Below, in pieces: positions 33,410 to 41,968 of a DNA stretch of 48,717 nucleotides. The stretch's first letter is position 1; each line of letters starts with the position of its first letter. Under the pieces are notes generated by a model. The model did no database searches. It was not told where the DNA came from and was given only the letters and a program-made list of their open reading frames with translations. The DNA comes from an uncultured Gilliamella sp. (GTDB lineage: Bacteria; Pseudomonadota; Gammaproteobacteria; Enterobacterales; Orbaceae): NCBI GenBank assembly GCA_946477995.1, contig CAMLAI010000005.1, forward strand, positions 1 through 48,717, written 5' to 3'. The position numbers were made by a program, and so were the translations under genes.

Positions 33410-33609
33410 TTGTCGTACTCCATATTTGAAATATATTTAAAACTAAACTGTTAATCGAATTCAATATACAAGTATTAATATTAATCTAAAAGCGATAACT
33501 ATTAATTTATTAAGAATATTTTACTGATATTACTTTACCAACTCTATGATGGTTAACAAAACCAATAGATGAGGCAGATAAATTAGTAAAACCCGATAAC
33601 TTTTCATAA

Positions 33610-33637
33610 AAAATACCACATAATAATGTGGTATTTT
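33610..33637 (-). terminator. Terminator downstream of aroL
   Basis: AAAATACCACAT-aata-ATGTGGTATTTT, 12-bp stem with U-rich tail on the reverse strand. Confidence 0.65.
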
Positions 33638-33663
33638 ATCTAGGTTTAGGCAAAACAAGTTGA

Positions 33664-34176
33664 TTAATTATTCAACATTTCAAGCATTTGGCTTAAAATT
33701 TGATGTTCATCTTGATCGACATTAACAACATAATGGGCGGCATCATGATATAAAGGCAATCGTTCCGCTACGACTTTTTCCATTTCATCTACAATTGATA
33801 AACCCGTAAGAGAAGGACGCTGAGCAATATTTGGATCTTTCATTAAACGAGCTGCTAACGTCGCCGCTGGCGCAGAAAGAAAGATAACAATACCATTTTG
33901 TTTCATAAATTGGCGATTATGATCCGCTAAAACCATTCCACCACCTGTAGCAATGACCCGATTAGGTTTTGCTGTATCAATCAGTACTTGGCTTTCTCTT
34001 GCCCTAAACCCTTCCCAGCCCTCTTTTTCAACAATTTCGGCCACTGTTTTTTGGGTGGTTTCGAGTAAATGACAATCTGTATCAATGAAAGAAAACGATA
34101 GCTTATTTGCTAACATTTTTCCCATTGTTGTTTTGCCAGCTGCTCTTGCGCCGACGAGAAAAATTGGTTTATTCAT
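33664..34176 (-). CDS. aroL: Shikimate kinase II
   Basis: 170-aa ORF: MNKPIFLVGARAAGKTTMGKMLANKLSFSFIDTD...TVAEIVEKEGWEGFRARE...IATGGGMVL; closer to recalled E. coli AroL than AroK. Confidence 0.88.
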   Translation of the reverse strand: MNKPIFLVGARAAGKTTMGKMLANKLSFSFIDTDCHLLETTQKTVAEIVEKEGWEGFRARESQVLIDTAKPNRVIATGGGMVLADHNRQFMKQNGIVIFLSAPAATLAARLMKDPNIAQRPSLTGLSIVDEMEKVVAERLPLYHDAAHYVVNVDQDEHQILSQMLEMLNN

Positions 34177-34326
34177 ATTGGGTCCTTTCAGATTGACAGA
34201 TCTCAGAATATTTTGTCTATGCTAGTGATTCACTTTATCTTTTGCAACATTTTTTTTACATTTAATCTTGTAAAAATAAATACTATTGATTTATATGAAT
34301 ATGTTTTTCATAGAACTGTCAAAGAA

Positions 34327-34344
34327 TGTAAAATAATATTTACA
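34327..34344. promoter_or_regulatory. Consensus TyrR box upstream of aroL
   Basis: TGTAAA-ATAATA-TTTACA, exact match to TGTAAAN6TTTACA; lies about 150 bp upstream of aroL. Confidence 0.7.
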
Positions 34345-34386
34345 CCAATAAGATTATTAAGTCATTCATATTACAAAAAATAACCG

Positions 34387-34740
34387 CTAGCACAGTTTTT
34401 CTAGACCTCGAAAATAAAGTTCAGTGGCAATGGATTGGTGTAATCGCCATTGAATCACATCAAGATCTGGATTGACTTTTTTAAACTCTTCATATGTCAT
34501 GAAGTAACGAATAGTATTACTGCCAACCCGATCATTAATGCCTTTAATGATAAGATTGATTTTATCGTGGCGAATTTTTTTTAATTCTTGCATCGCTGTT
34601 GCTACAAATTCAGGAACAGGCAACTTACCGCTTTCCCAGTCATGCCAAGTTTTAATGTCTGTTTTACCAATATATTCACTCGCTTCTAGCACTTTTAACA
34701 TCAAAAAACGACGATAAGCTTGCAATTCAAGATTTGTCAT
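34387..34740 (-). CDS. ydiL: YdiL-like DUF1870 HTH-domain protein
   Basis: 117-aa ORF: MTNLELQAYRRFLMLKVLEASEYIGKTDIKTWHDWESGKLPVPEFV...NTIRYFMTYEEFKKVNPDLDVIQWRLHQSIATELYFRGLEKLC; closely mirrors recalled E. coli YdiL end to end. Confidence 0.78.
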   Translation of the reverse strand: MTNLELQAYRRFLMLKVLEASEYIGKTDIKTWHDWESGKLPVPEFVATAMQELKKIRHDKINLIIKGINDRVGSNTIRYFMTYEEFKKVNPDLDVIQWRLHQSIATELYFRGLEKLC

Positions 34741-34754
34741 AAATACTCCTTGTA

Positions 34755-34767
34755 TTCACATTGTGAA
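34755..34767. promoter_or_regulatory. Short perfect palindrome just upstream of ydiL
   Basis: TTCACA-T-TGTGAA, 15 nt upstream of the start codon; candidate autoregulatory operator. Confidence 0.35.
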
Positions 34768-34839
34768 ATTACAAAATTCATTAAATTTATATCCAGGCAA
34801 TCAATATGTCAGAATAATAGAACAATATGATCAATGTTC

Positions 34840-34877
34840 TAACATACATCAAATTAACATTGATAAGATGTATGTTA
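34840..34877. terminator. Hairpin downstream of aroE
   Basis: 11-bp perfect stem TAACATACATC (34840-34850) / GATGTATGTTA (34867-34877). Confidence 0.45.
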
Positions 34878-34889
34878 TTTTTTCAATAT

Positions 34890-35720
34890 TTATTTTGCTG
34901 CTAGCGCGTCTATTACCGCTTGTTTTGCTCGTTGAGACAGTTCTTTTCCTGTCCAAATTTTAAATTGTGCATTTGCTTGACCAATAAACATCTCACGACC
35001 AGAAATTGATTCCCAGCCCGCGTTGTGAGCTTCTTGTCTAAATTTTGTGTTATAGGGTGTATAGACAATATCATAAGCCAATCCCTTTCCTTTAAACCAT
35101 GCTTGTTCATAAGGTGTTTGGTCTTCAAATTTTCCTTGCATGCCTAATGGGGTTGAGTTAACAATGATTTGAGCCTCAACTTTGCTACGATCTTCCCAAT
35201 CAACAATTTTAAGGTTGAACTCTTTGGCTAGTGCTTCGGGTAGTTCTTTAGAAATATCACTAACGGTAATATCGGTATAACCGAGATCCTGCAAACCCAC
35301 TACAGCAGCGCGAGCTGCGCCCCCAGCGCCTAACAATAAAACCTTTTTATATTCGGCAGGTAATTTTTTTTGTCTTAATGGCTCCATAAAACCAACAATA
35401 TCAGTATTGTCACCACAAAGCTTGTCACCATCCCAATAAACTAAATTTGCTGCGCCTGCTTTTTTAACATGATCAGTAACATAATCTAAATAAGGAATAA
35501 TTGTTTGTTTATGAGGAATAGTGACACATAAACCGCGAATATTTAGTAATCGAACCGATTTGAACAGGTTAGGTATCTCTTCTGGAGGCGTTGGAAATGC
35601 AACCAATACAGCTGGAATATTATAATCTTGAAACGAAGTAGTGTGAATTAATGGGCTCATTGTATGCCCTAACGGATAACCGATAATGCCATAGATGTCA
35701 TATGGCTTAAACTGGTTCAT
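34890..35720 (-). CDS. aroE: Shikimate dehydrogenase family protein (atypical AroE)
   Basis: 276-aa ORF: YGIIGYPLGHTMSPLIHTTSFQ...GLCVTIPHKQTIIPYLDYVTDHVKKAGAANLVYW...LLGAGGAARAAVVGL...NSTPLGM. Confidence 0.85.
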   Translation of the reverse strand: MNQFKPYDIYGIIGYPLGHTMSPLIHTTSFQDYNIPAVLVAFPTPPEEIPNLFKSVRLLNIRGLCVTIPHKQTIIPYLDYVTDHVKKAGAANLVYWDGDKLCGDNTDIVGFMEPLRQKKLPAEYKKVLLLGAGGAARAAVVGLQDLGYTDITVSDISKELPEALAKEFNLKIVDWEDRSKVEAQIIVNSTPLGMQGKFEDQTPYEQAWFKGKGLAYDIVYTPYNTKFRQEAHNAGWESISGREMFIGQANAQFKIWTGKELSQRAKQAVIDALAAK

Positions 35721-35927
35721 ATAATCTCCTTGAAAGTTAGAAAATTAAATCAAAAAATATATTTATCATTTAGTATTAAAGCATATTTATTATAAAATAA
35801 AACGATTTTTGTATTTAACTAAAGTAAAGCTCGTTATAAAATAGAAGCAAATTGATAGGTACCTTTATCTTTTTATATCAATCGTTGCTCATAGTGAACT
35901 TATTTTTAGTCTAAAATAAGATAATAC

Positions 35928-35956
35928 TTGAGAATCTTTGCATAACAGCGTATACT
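35928..35956 (+). promoter_or_regulatory. Sigma-70-type promoter for rpmBG
   Basis: TTGAGA - 17 nt - TATACT. Confidence 0.55.
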
Positions 35957-36101
35957 TCGCTACCTCATTATTATGGGTGTAGTGTGAGAGGTTAGACTGC
36001 TTCTCAAATAGAACTGCAGCAAACTAAAAGCCTGACGAGGTTAATTCCATTAACATATTACGCCCAAGGCTTAAGCATAGAAATTTCGGAGAATTATTGA
36101 C

Positions 36102-36338
36102 ATGTCACGAGTATGCCAAGTAACAGGAAAAAAACCTTTAGTAGGGAATAATCGTTCTCATGCGATGAATGCTACTAAACGTCGTTTTCTACCAAATCTT
36201 CAAACTCACCGTTTTTGGGTTGAGAGTGAAAAACGTTTTGTAAAATTACGTATATCTGCTAAAGGTATGCGAACTATCGATAAAAAGGGTATTGATGCAG
36301 TTTTAGCTGAACTTCGTGCCCGTGGTGAAAAGTACTAA
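36102..36338 (+). CDS. rpmB: 50S ribosomal protein L28
   Basis: 78-aa [66 protein letters not shown]. Confidence 0.98.
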   Translation: MSRVCQVTGKKPLVGNNRSHAMNATKRRFLPNLQTHRFWVESEKRFVKLRISAKGMRTIDKKGIDAVLAELRARGEKY

Positions 36339-36353
36339 TAAGGAAACCATATC

Positions 36354-36521
36354 ATGGCTAAAGGTGTACGTGAGAAAATTAGATTAGTTTCTTCTGCTGG
36401 TACCGGTCATTTTTATACCACTAGCAAAAACAAAAGAACCATGCCTGAAAAGATGGAGATCAAAAAATATGATCCTGTTGTTCGTCAGCATGTTGTTTAT
36501 AAAGAAGCTAAAATTAAATAG
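36354..36521 (+). CDS. rpmG: 50S ribosomal protein L33
   Basis: 55-aa ORF translated manually: [55 protein letters not shown]. Below the ORF-track length cutoff. Confidence 0.97.
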   Translation: MAKGVREKIRLVSSAGTGHFYTTSKNKRTMPEKMEIKKYDPVVRQHVVYKEAKIK

Positions 36522-36536
36522 TTTTGTATAAACGAG

Positions 36537-36562
36537 AAACCCAGCAAATGCTGGGTTTTTTT
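36537..36562 (+). terminator. Rho-independent terminator of rpmBG
   Basis: AAACCCAGCA-aa-TGCTGGGTTT followed by TTTT. Confidence 0.9.
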
Positions 36563-36746
36563 ATATCTATCTAAAAACAAAAAATATAATTAATATCAAA
36601 AATATTACATCAATTGATCTTTATCTTCTATTAGAAAATAACCGAGCACTATTTCCGTTATTAATAGTATTATTTTTAAGTCAGTTTATAATTACTACCT
36701 GACTAGACGGCTATTTATGATGAATCATCATTTTTCTAGTTAAAAT

Positions 36747-36778
36747 AAAAGCTTCCATTTTTATAAACAGAAGCTTTT
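36747..36778 (-). terminator. Terminator downstream of the GltP-like gene
   Basis: AAAAGCTTC / GAAGCTTTT 9-bp stem, reverse strand continues ATTTTAACT. Confidence 0.5.
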
Positions 36779-36802
36779 GATAGTAATACACTAATACCTA
36801 GA

Positions 36803-38128
36803 TTATTTTAAATATTTTTGTTCATAAGCTCTGGCTTTTGTATCATCAAATGCATTTTCCCAACGTGCAATAACAATTGCCGCTAATGCATTACCAACCA
36901 CATTAACAACAGTTCGACCCATATCTAAAATACGCTCGACTCCCATAATATAGCCTATACCTTCTAGTGGTATACCGACACTTCCGAGTGTTGCAGATAG
37001 CACTAATATTGAAGCACCAGGTACGCCAGCAATACCTTTAGAGGCTATCATTAGAGTAATAACAATAATAATTTGATCTATAATGCTTAAATCCATACCA
37101 AATAGCTGAGCTAAGAAGATAACGGTAATACTTTGGTATAAAGTCGATCCATCTAAGTTAAATGAATAACCGGTTGGAATAACAAAACTGGTTATCGCTT
37201 TAGGCGCGCCATAAGCTTCCATTTTTTCGATGATTTTTGGCAATGCTGTTTCAGAGCTGGCCGTTGAAAATGCAATGACTAATTCTTCTTTTAAAATTCT
37301 CAGTAATTTAAAAATACTAAATTTACAGAGTTTACACACAATACCTAATACTACTATGGTAAAAACAATCATTGCCGAATATACGGTCAAAATTAGTTTG
37401 AATAGTGGTAATAAAGATTCGAATCCATATTTAGCCACCGTGACAGTAATAAGAGCAAATACCCCAATTGGCGCATAACGCATGATCATATTTGTCACTT
37501 TGAACATGGTATCAGAAACAACTTTTAAGAAGAATACAAATGGTTCGCGTTGTTTATCTGGTAAAGACATTAAACCTAAACCAAAAAACACACAGAAGAA
37601 AATTACAGGTAAAACCGCACCATCCGTCATTGCTTTAAAAATATTGGCAGGAATCATGTCTAAAATCATAACAATAAGGCCATGAGGTTTTCCACTTAGT
37701 TCCTCCGCTGCTTTTGCATATTTACTCACATCAGTTGTGGCTAAAGTTGAAGAGTCAATACCTGCACCTGGCGCGAAAACATTGCCCCATAAAAGACCCA
37801 ATAAAATAGCGATGGTAGTAATTATCTCAAAATAGAGTATTGTTTTAAACCCTAACGTCCCTAATCGTTTTGAGCCGCCGATACCTGCAATACCAAGTGT
37901 TAATGTACTTAATATAATAGGTAATACAATCATTTTAATTAAACGAATAAAGATATCACCCGCAGGTTGGAAAATATTAACGATAGAGAATTGATAATAA
38001 GAATGTAAAGGGTGAGTTGGAACAGAAAGTTCGAACAGATAAGCCCCCATTGCTACACCTAAGATCAAGGCAATTAAAATTTGCCACGCAAGATTTGTTA
38101 AAATTTTTTTTATAAAAAATGACATCAA
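36803..38128 (-). CDS. gltP: Dicarboxylate/amino acid:cation symporter (GltP/DctA family)
   Basis: 441-aa ORF with DAACS motifs: FSTASSETALPKIIEKMEAYGAPKAITSFVIPTGYSFNLDGSTLYQ. Confidence 0.8.
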   Translation of the reverse strand: MMSFFIKKILTNLAWQILIALILGVAMGAYLFELSVPTHPLHSYYQFSIVNIFQPAGDIFIRLIKMIVLPIILSTLTLGIAGIGGSKRLGTLGFKTILYFEIITTIAILLGLLWGNVFAPGAGIDSSTLATTDVSKYAKAAEELSGKPHGLIVMILDMIPANIFKAMTDGAVLPVIFFCVFFGLGLMSLPDKQREPFVFFLKVVSDTMFKVTNMIMRYAPIGVFALITVTVAKYGFESLLPLFKLILTVYSAMIVFTIVVLGIVCKLCKFSIFKLLRILKEELVIAFSTASSETALPKIIEKMEAYGAPKAITSFVIPTGYSFNLDGSTLYQSITVIFLAQLFGMDLSIIDQIIIVITLMIASKGIAGVPGASILVLSATLGSVGIPLEGIGYIMGVERILDMGRTVVNVVGNALAAIVIARWENAFDDTKARAYEQKYLK

Positions 38129-38159
38129 ATACTGTTCCTTTTCCTGATTTTCTAAAATA

Positions 38160-38192
38160 AAAAAGGATTAGCTATATTAACTAATCCTTTTT
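38160..38192 (-). terminator. Terminator downstream of gyrA
   Basis: AAAAAGGATTAG / CTAATCCTTTTT 12-bp stem with U-rich tail on the reverse strand. Confidence 0.7.
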
Positions 38193-38204
38193 AATAATTA
38201 AAAA

Positions 38205-40904
38205 TTATTCTTCGGATTCCTCTAATGAATCAGTCCGTTGTTCACCTTGGTTCGAGGGAAATTCAGACTCGTTATCATCATCCTCTGTTTCAGCAATTCG
38301 CTGCAATCCGACAACTTTTTCACTTTCAGCCGTTCGAATAAGCATAACACCTTGCGTATTTCGACCAACAATGCTCACTTCTGATACACGCGTGCGAACT
38401 AACGTTCCTGCATCAGTGATCAACATAATTTGATCGGTTTCATCAACTTGTACAGCTCCAACAACTGCTCCATTTCGCTCACTGACCTTAATAGAAATTA
38501 CACCTTTAGTTGCGCGTGATTTAGTTGGATATAATTCTTGTTCAGTACGTTTACCATAACCGTTTTGAGTAGCAGTTAAAATTGCGCCATTACCTCGAGG
38601 AACAATGAGTGAGACTACTTTATCATCACCTTCTAATTTAATACCCCGAACACCGGTCGCAGTTCGTCCCATGCAGCGAACTTTATTCGCCGGGAAGCGA
38701 ACAACTTTACCATTAGCTGAAAATAACATAATGTCTTCTGTATTAGAGATTTGAGAGACTTCGTCATCATTATCTGTCTCATCAACAATTACATCATCAT
38801 TGAGCTCTTCATCATCAACGGTATCTGATGTTTCATTACTTGTTAGATCCACACCGATAAGTTCATCATCATCACGTAGGTTAATGGCGATAATCCCACC
38901 ACTACGAGGACGACTAAATTCAATTAGTGAGGTTTTCTTAACTGTACCTTGTGCTGTTGCCATAAACACACAATGTTCGTCATCAAATTCCCGAACCGGT
39001 AAAATTGCAGTAATACGCTCATCTGCTTCAAGTGGTAATAGATTAATAATTGGACGACCACGAGAACCACGACTTGCTTCAGGTAATTGGTAAACTTTCA
39101 TCCAATATAATCGACCACGGCTAGAGAAACAAAGAATTGTATCATGCGTATTGGCGACCAGTAGTTTTTCAACAAAATCTTCTTCTTTAATTTTGGTTGC
39201 CGATTTACCTTTACCACCACGACGTTGTGCTTCATAATCAGAAAGCGGTTGATATTTCACATAGCCTTGGTGAGAAAGGGTAACAACCACGTCTTCTTGC
39301 GCGATAAGATCTTCAATATTAATATCAGCACTGCTAGCTGTGATTTCAGTTCGTCTTGCATCTTGGAATTGATCTCGAACCGCTTCGAGCTCTTCACGAA
39401 TGACTTCCATCAATCTTTCTGGACTTGCTAAAATATGCAATAGTTCACCGATTTGAATAAGTAACGCTTTGTATTCATCAAGAATTTTTTCGTGTTCAAG
39501 ACCTGTTAAGCGATGTAAGCGTAGATCTAAGATAGCTTGCGCTTGTGCTTCAGATAAATAATAGTGACCATCACGAATACCAAATTCTGGTGCTAATTCT
39601 TCTGGTCGCGCAGCATCATTACCCGCTTTTTCAAGCATTGCAGCGACATTACCTAACTGCCAAGCTTGCGCCAATAATTTAGTTTTCGCTTCGCTTGGCG
39701 TTGATGCAGCACGAATTAACTCAATAACAGGATCGATATTGGCAAGTGCTATTGCTAAACCTTCTAAAACATGGGCACGTTCACGAGCTTTACGGAGTTC
39801 ATATATCGTTCGGCGCGTAACCACTTCACGGCGATGAAGCACAAATGCTTCAATCATTTCACGTAAGTTTAATAGTTTTGGTTGCCCTTTATGTAAAGCA
39901 ACCATATTAATACCGAATGAAACTTGTAGCTGCGTCAAAGAGAAAAGATTATTTAATACCACTTCAGCAACAGCATCGCGTTTAACTTCGATCACAATAC
40001 GCATCCCATCTTTATCTGATTCATCGCGTAGTGCTGAAATACCTTCTACTTTTTTATCTTTGACTAACTCAGCTATCTTTTCTATTAACTTTTTCTTGTT
40101 AACTTGATATGGAATTTCATTAACAATAATCGTTTCACGACCTGAATGGTCATCAACTTCAATGGTTGCTTTTGAGCGGATATAAATGATACCTCGACCG
40201 GTACGGTAAGCATTTTCAATCCCCTTACGACCATTAATTAACGCTGCCGTTGGAAAATCAGGCCCATGAATATGCTCCATCAAACCATCAACAGAAATGT
40301 TTTCATCTTCAATAAAAGCAAGGCAACCATTAATCACTTCAGATAAATTATGTGGTGGAATATTCGTTGCCATACCAACTGCAATTCCTGATGAACCATT
40401 AATTAATAAGTTAGGGATACGTGTTGGTAACACGTCTGGAATCATCTCGGATCCATCATAGTTAGGTGAAAAATCAACGGTTTCTTTATCAAGATCCGTT
40501 AATAATGCACCTGCAAATTTTTGCATACGAATTTCGGTATAACGCATTGCAGCAGCAGAGTCACCATCAACTGAACCGAAGTTTCCTTGCCCATCAACTA
40601 ACATATAGCGTAATGAAAATGGCTGTGCCATACGCACAATCGTATCATAAACAGCAGAATCACCATGAGGGTGATACTTACCGATGACATCCCCAACAAC
40701 ACGCGCTGATTTTCGATAAGGTTTATTCCAATCATATCCAGCTTCGTTCATGGCAAATAAAACCCGACGATGAACCGGTTTTAAACCGTCACGCACATCG
40801 GGTAAAGCACGCCCAACAATGACAGACATTGCATAGTCAAGATAAGAGGATTTTAATTCATCTTCAATATTAACGGGGGTTATCTCTTTGGCTAGTTCGG
40901 TCAT
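38205..40904 (-). CDS. gyrA: DNA gyrase subunit A
   Basis: 899-aa [66 protein letters not shown]. Confidence 0.98.
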   Translation of the reverse strand: MTELAKEITPVNIEDELKSSYLDYAMSVIVGRALPDVRDGLKPVHRRVLFAMNEAGYDWNKPYRKSARVVGDVIGKYHPHGDSAVYDTIVRMAQPFSLRYMLVDGQGNFGSVDGDSAAAMRYTEIRMQKFAGALLTDLDKETVDFSPNYDGSEMIPDVLPTRIPNLLINGSSGIAVGMATNIPPHNLSEVINGCLAFIEDENISVDGLMEHIHGPDFPTAALINGRKGIENAYRTGRGIIYIRSKATIEVDDHSGRETIIVNEIPYQVNKKKLIEKIAELVKDKKVEGISALRDESDKDGMRIVIEVKRDAVAEVVLNNLFSLTQLQVSFGINMVALHKGQPKLLNLREMIEAFVLHRREVVTRRTIYELRKARERAHVLEGLAIALANIDPVIELIRAASTPSEAKTKLLAQAWQLGNVAAMLEKAGNDAARPEELAPEFGIRDGHYYLSEAQAQAILDLRLHRLTGLEHEKILDEYKALLIQIGELLHILASPERLMEVIREELEAVRDQFQDARRTEITASSADINIEDLIAQEDVVVTLSHQGYVKYQPLSDYEAQRRGGKGKSATKIKEEDFVEKLLVANTHDTILCFSSRGRLYWMKVYQLPEASRGSRGRPIINLLPLEADERITAILPVREFDDEHCVFMATAQGTVKKTSLIEFSRPRSGGIIAINLRDDDELIGVDLTSNETSDTVDDEELNDDVIVDETDNDDEVSQISNTEDIMLFSANGKVVRFPANKVRCMGRTATGVRGIKLEGDDKVVSLIVPRGNGAILTATQNGYGKRTEQELYPTKSRATKGVISIKVSERNGAVVGAVQVDETDQIMLITDAGTLVRTRVSEVSIVGRNTQGVMLIRTAESEKVVGLQRIAETEDDDNESEFPSNQGEQRTDSLEESEE

Positions 40905-41001
40905 AACACCATGTTCTCTTATTAATTTAGATCATCAAAATAGCTTATAATTATAGCATAAAAACACTATTAATGCAGAACTAAACTGTTTTTATTTCAA
41001 C

Positions 41002-41589
41002 TTATTCACCATGAATAAACAATGTATTTTCAATTAATTGGCACAAGCAGTTTAGAATCATTGCATGCATCTCGTAAGCCATCACTTTTTTATAGGAGGG
41101 AACTCTAATTTCAATATCATTTTGGCTAAGTAAACCAATCACTTCACCACCATCAAAAGCGGTAAGTGCAACAATTTTCATATCTTTAATCACCGCCTCT
41201 TGTACCGCCCGTATAATTGATCGACTGTTACCTTGGCAAGTTGCTATAATCAAAATATCACCTTGTTGACCCAAGGCTTGAATTTGACGTGCGTAAACTT
41301 CTTCATGAGTGGCAATAGCGCTTAATAATACATTATCAGAAACTAAAGCTAAGGCAGGAATACTGGGTCTTTCTATATTAATGCTAGTCATCAATCGTGA
41401 GGTAAAACTTTGAACGTTTGCAGCGGAAGAACCATTGCCACAACTCATAATTTTATTGCCATTAAGTAAACCTTGAACAATGATATTGGCTGCTTTTTCG
41501 ATTGATGAACCTAAAGACTCCGCCATTACAATTTGTGTTTGAATACTTTCAGTAAAATAATTTTTAATTAAATCTTGCACGTTTTTCAC
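41002..41589 (-). CDS. diaA: DnaA initiator-associating protein DiaA (SIS domain)
   Basis: 195-aa ORF: DLIKNYFTESIQTQIVMAESLGSSIEKAANIIVQGLLNGNKIMSCGNGSSAANVQSF; next to yraN-lpoA as in E. coli. Confidence 0.88.
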   Translation of the reverse strand: MKNVQDLIKNYFTESIQTQIVMAESLGSSIEKAANIIVQGLLNGNKIMSCGNGSSAANVQSFTSRLMTSINIERPSIPALALVSDNVLLSAIATHEEVYARQIQALGQQGDILIIATCQGNSRSIIRAVQEAVIKDMKIVALTAFDGGEVIGLLSQNDIEIRVPSYKKVMAYEMHAMILNCLCQLIENTLFIHGE

Positions 41590-41596
41590 CTAATAA

Positions 41597-41968
41597 TTAA
41601 AACGCATTAATAATCCATTGTTGATTTTTACCTGTTATGGCAAAAATATCAAACCTAAACTCGGTATCTTCAATATTCAAATTTTCAGATAGCATCCAAA
41701 GTTGTGCTGCTTGCTTAATTTTCGTTTGTTTACTTAACGTTACCGTCATCGCAGCATCGCCAAAATTAGCATTTTTTCGATAACGTACTTCAACAAAAAC
41801 CAGACATTGCTTATCTTGCATAATTAAATCAACTTCACCTAAGGGATATTGACTATTTTTAGCAATTAATAAAAGCCCTTGTTTAAGTAAGTATTGGCAA
41901 GCGATATTTTCATAATGCTTGCCAATTTGTTTATTCTTCGCTTGTTGTGGTAGTTTGAGTTGAACCAT
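41597..41968 (-). CDS. yraN: YraN family (UPF0102) protein
   Basis: 123-aa ORF: IGKHYENIACQYLLKQGLLLIAKNSQYPLGEVDLIMQDKQCLVFVEVRYRKNANFG. Confidence 0.9.
   Translation of the reverse strand: MVQLKLPQQAKNKQIGKHYENIACQYLLKQGLLLIAKNSQYPLGEVDLIMQDKQCLVFVEVRYRKNANFGDAAMTVTLSKQTKIKQAAQLWMLSENLNIEDTEFRFDIFAITGKNQQWIINAF

Noticed and set aside
34819-34840. AGAACAATATGATCAATGTTCT imperfect dyad between ydiL and aroE
   Set aside because: Only 6-bp outer arms match; weak by itself in AT-rich DNA.
34763-34963. 66-aa plus ORF upstream of ydiL/aroE 3' end
   Set aside because: Spans hairpin and antisense to aroE; no recognisable product.
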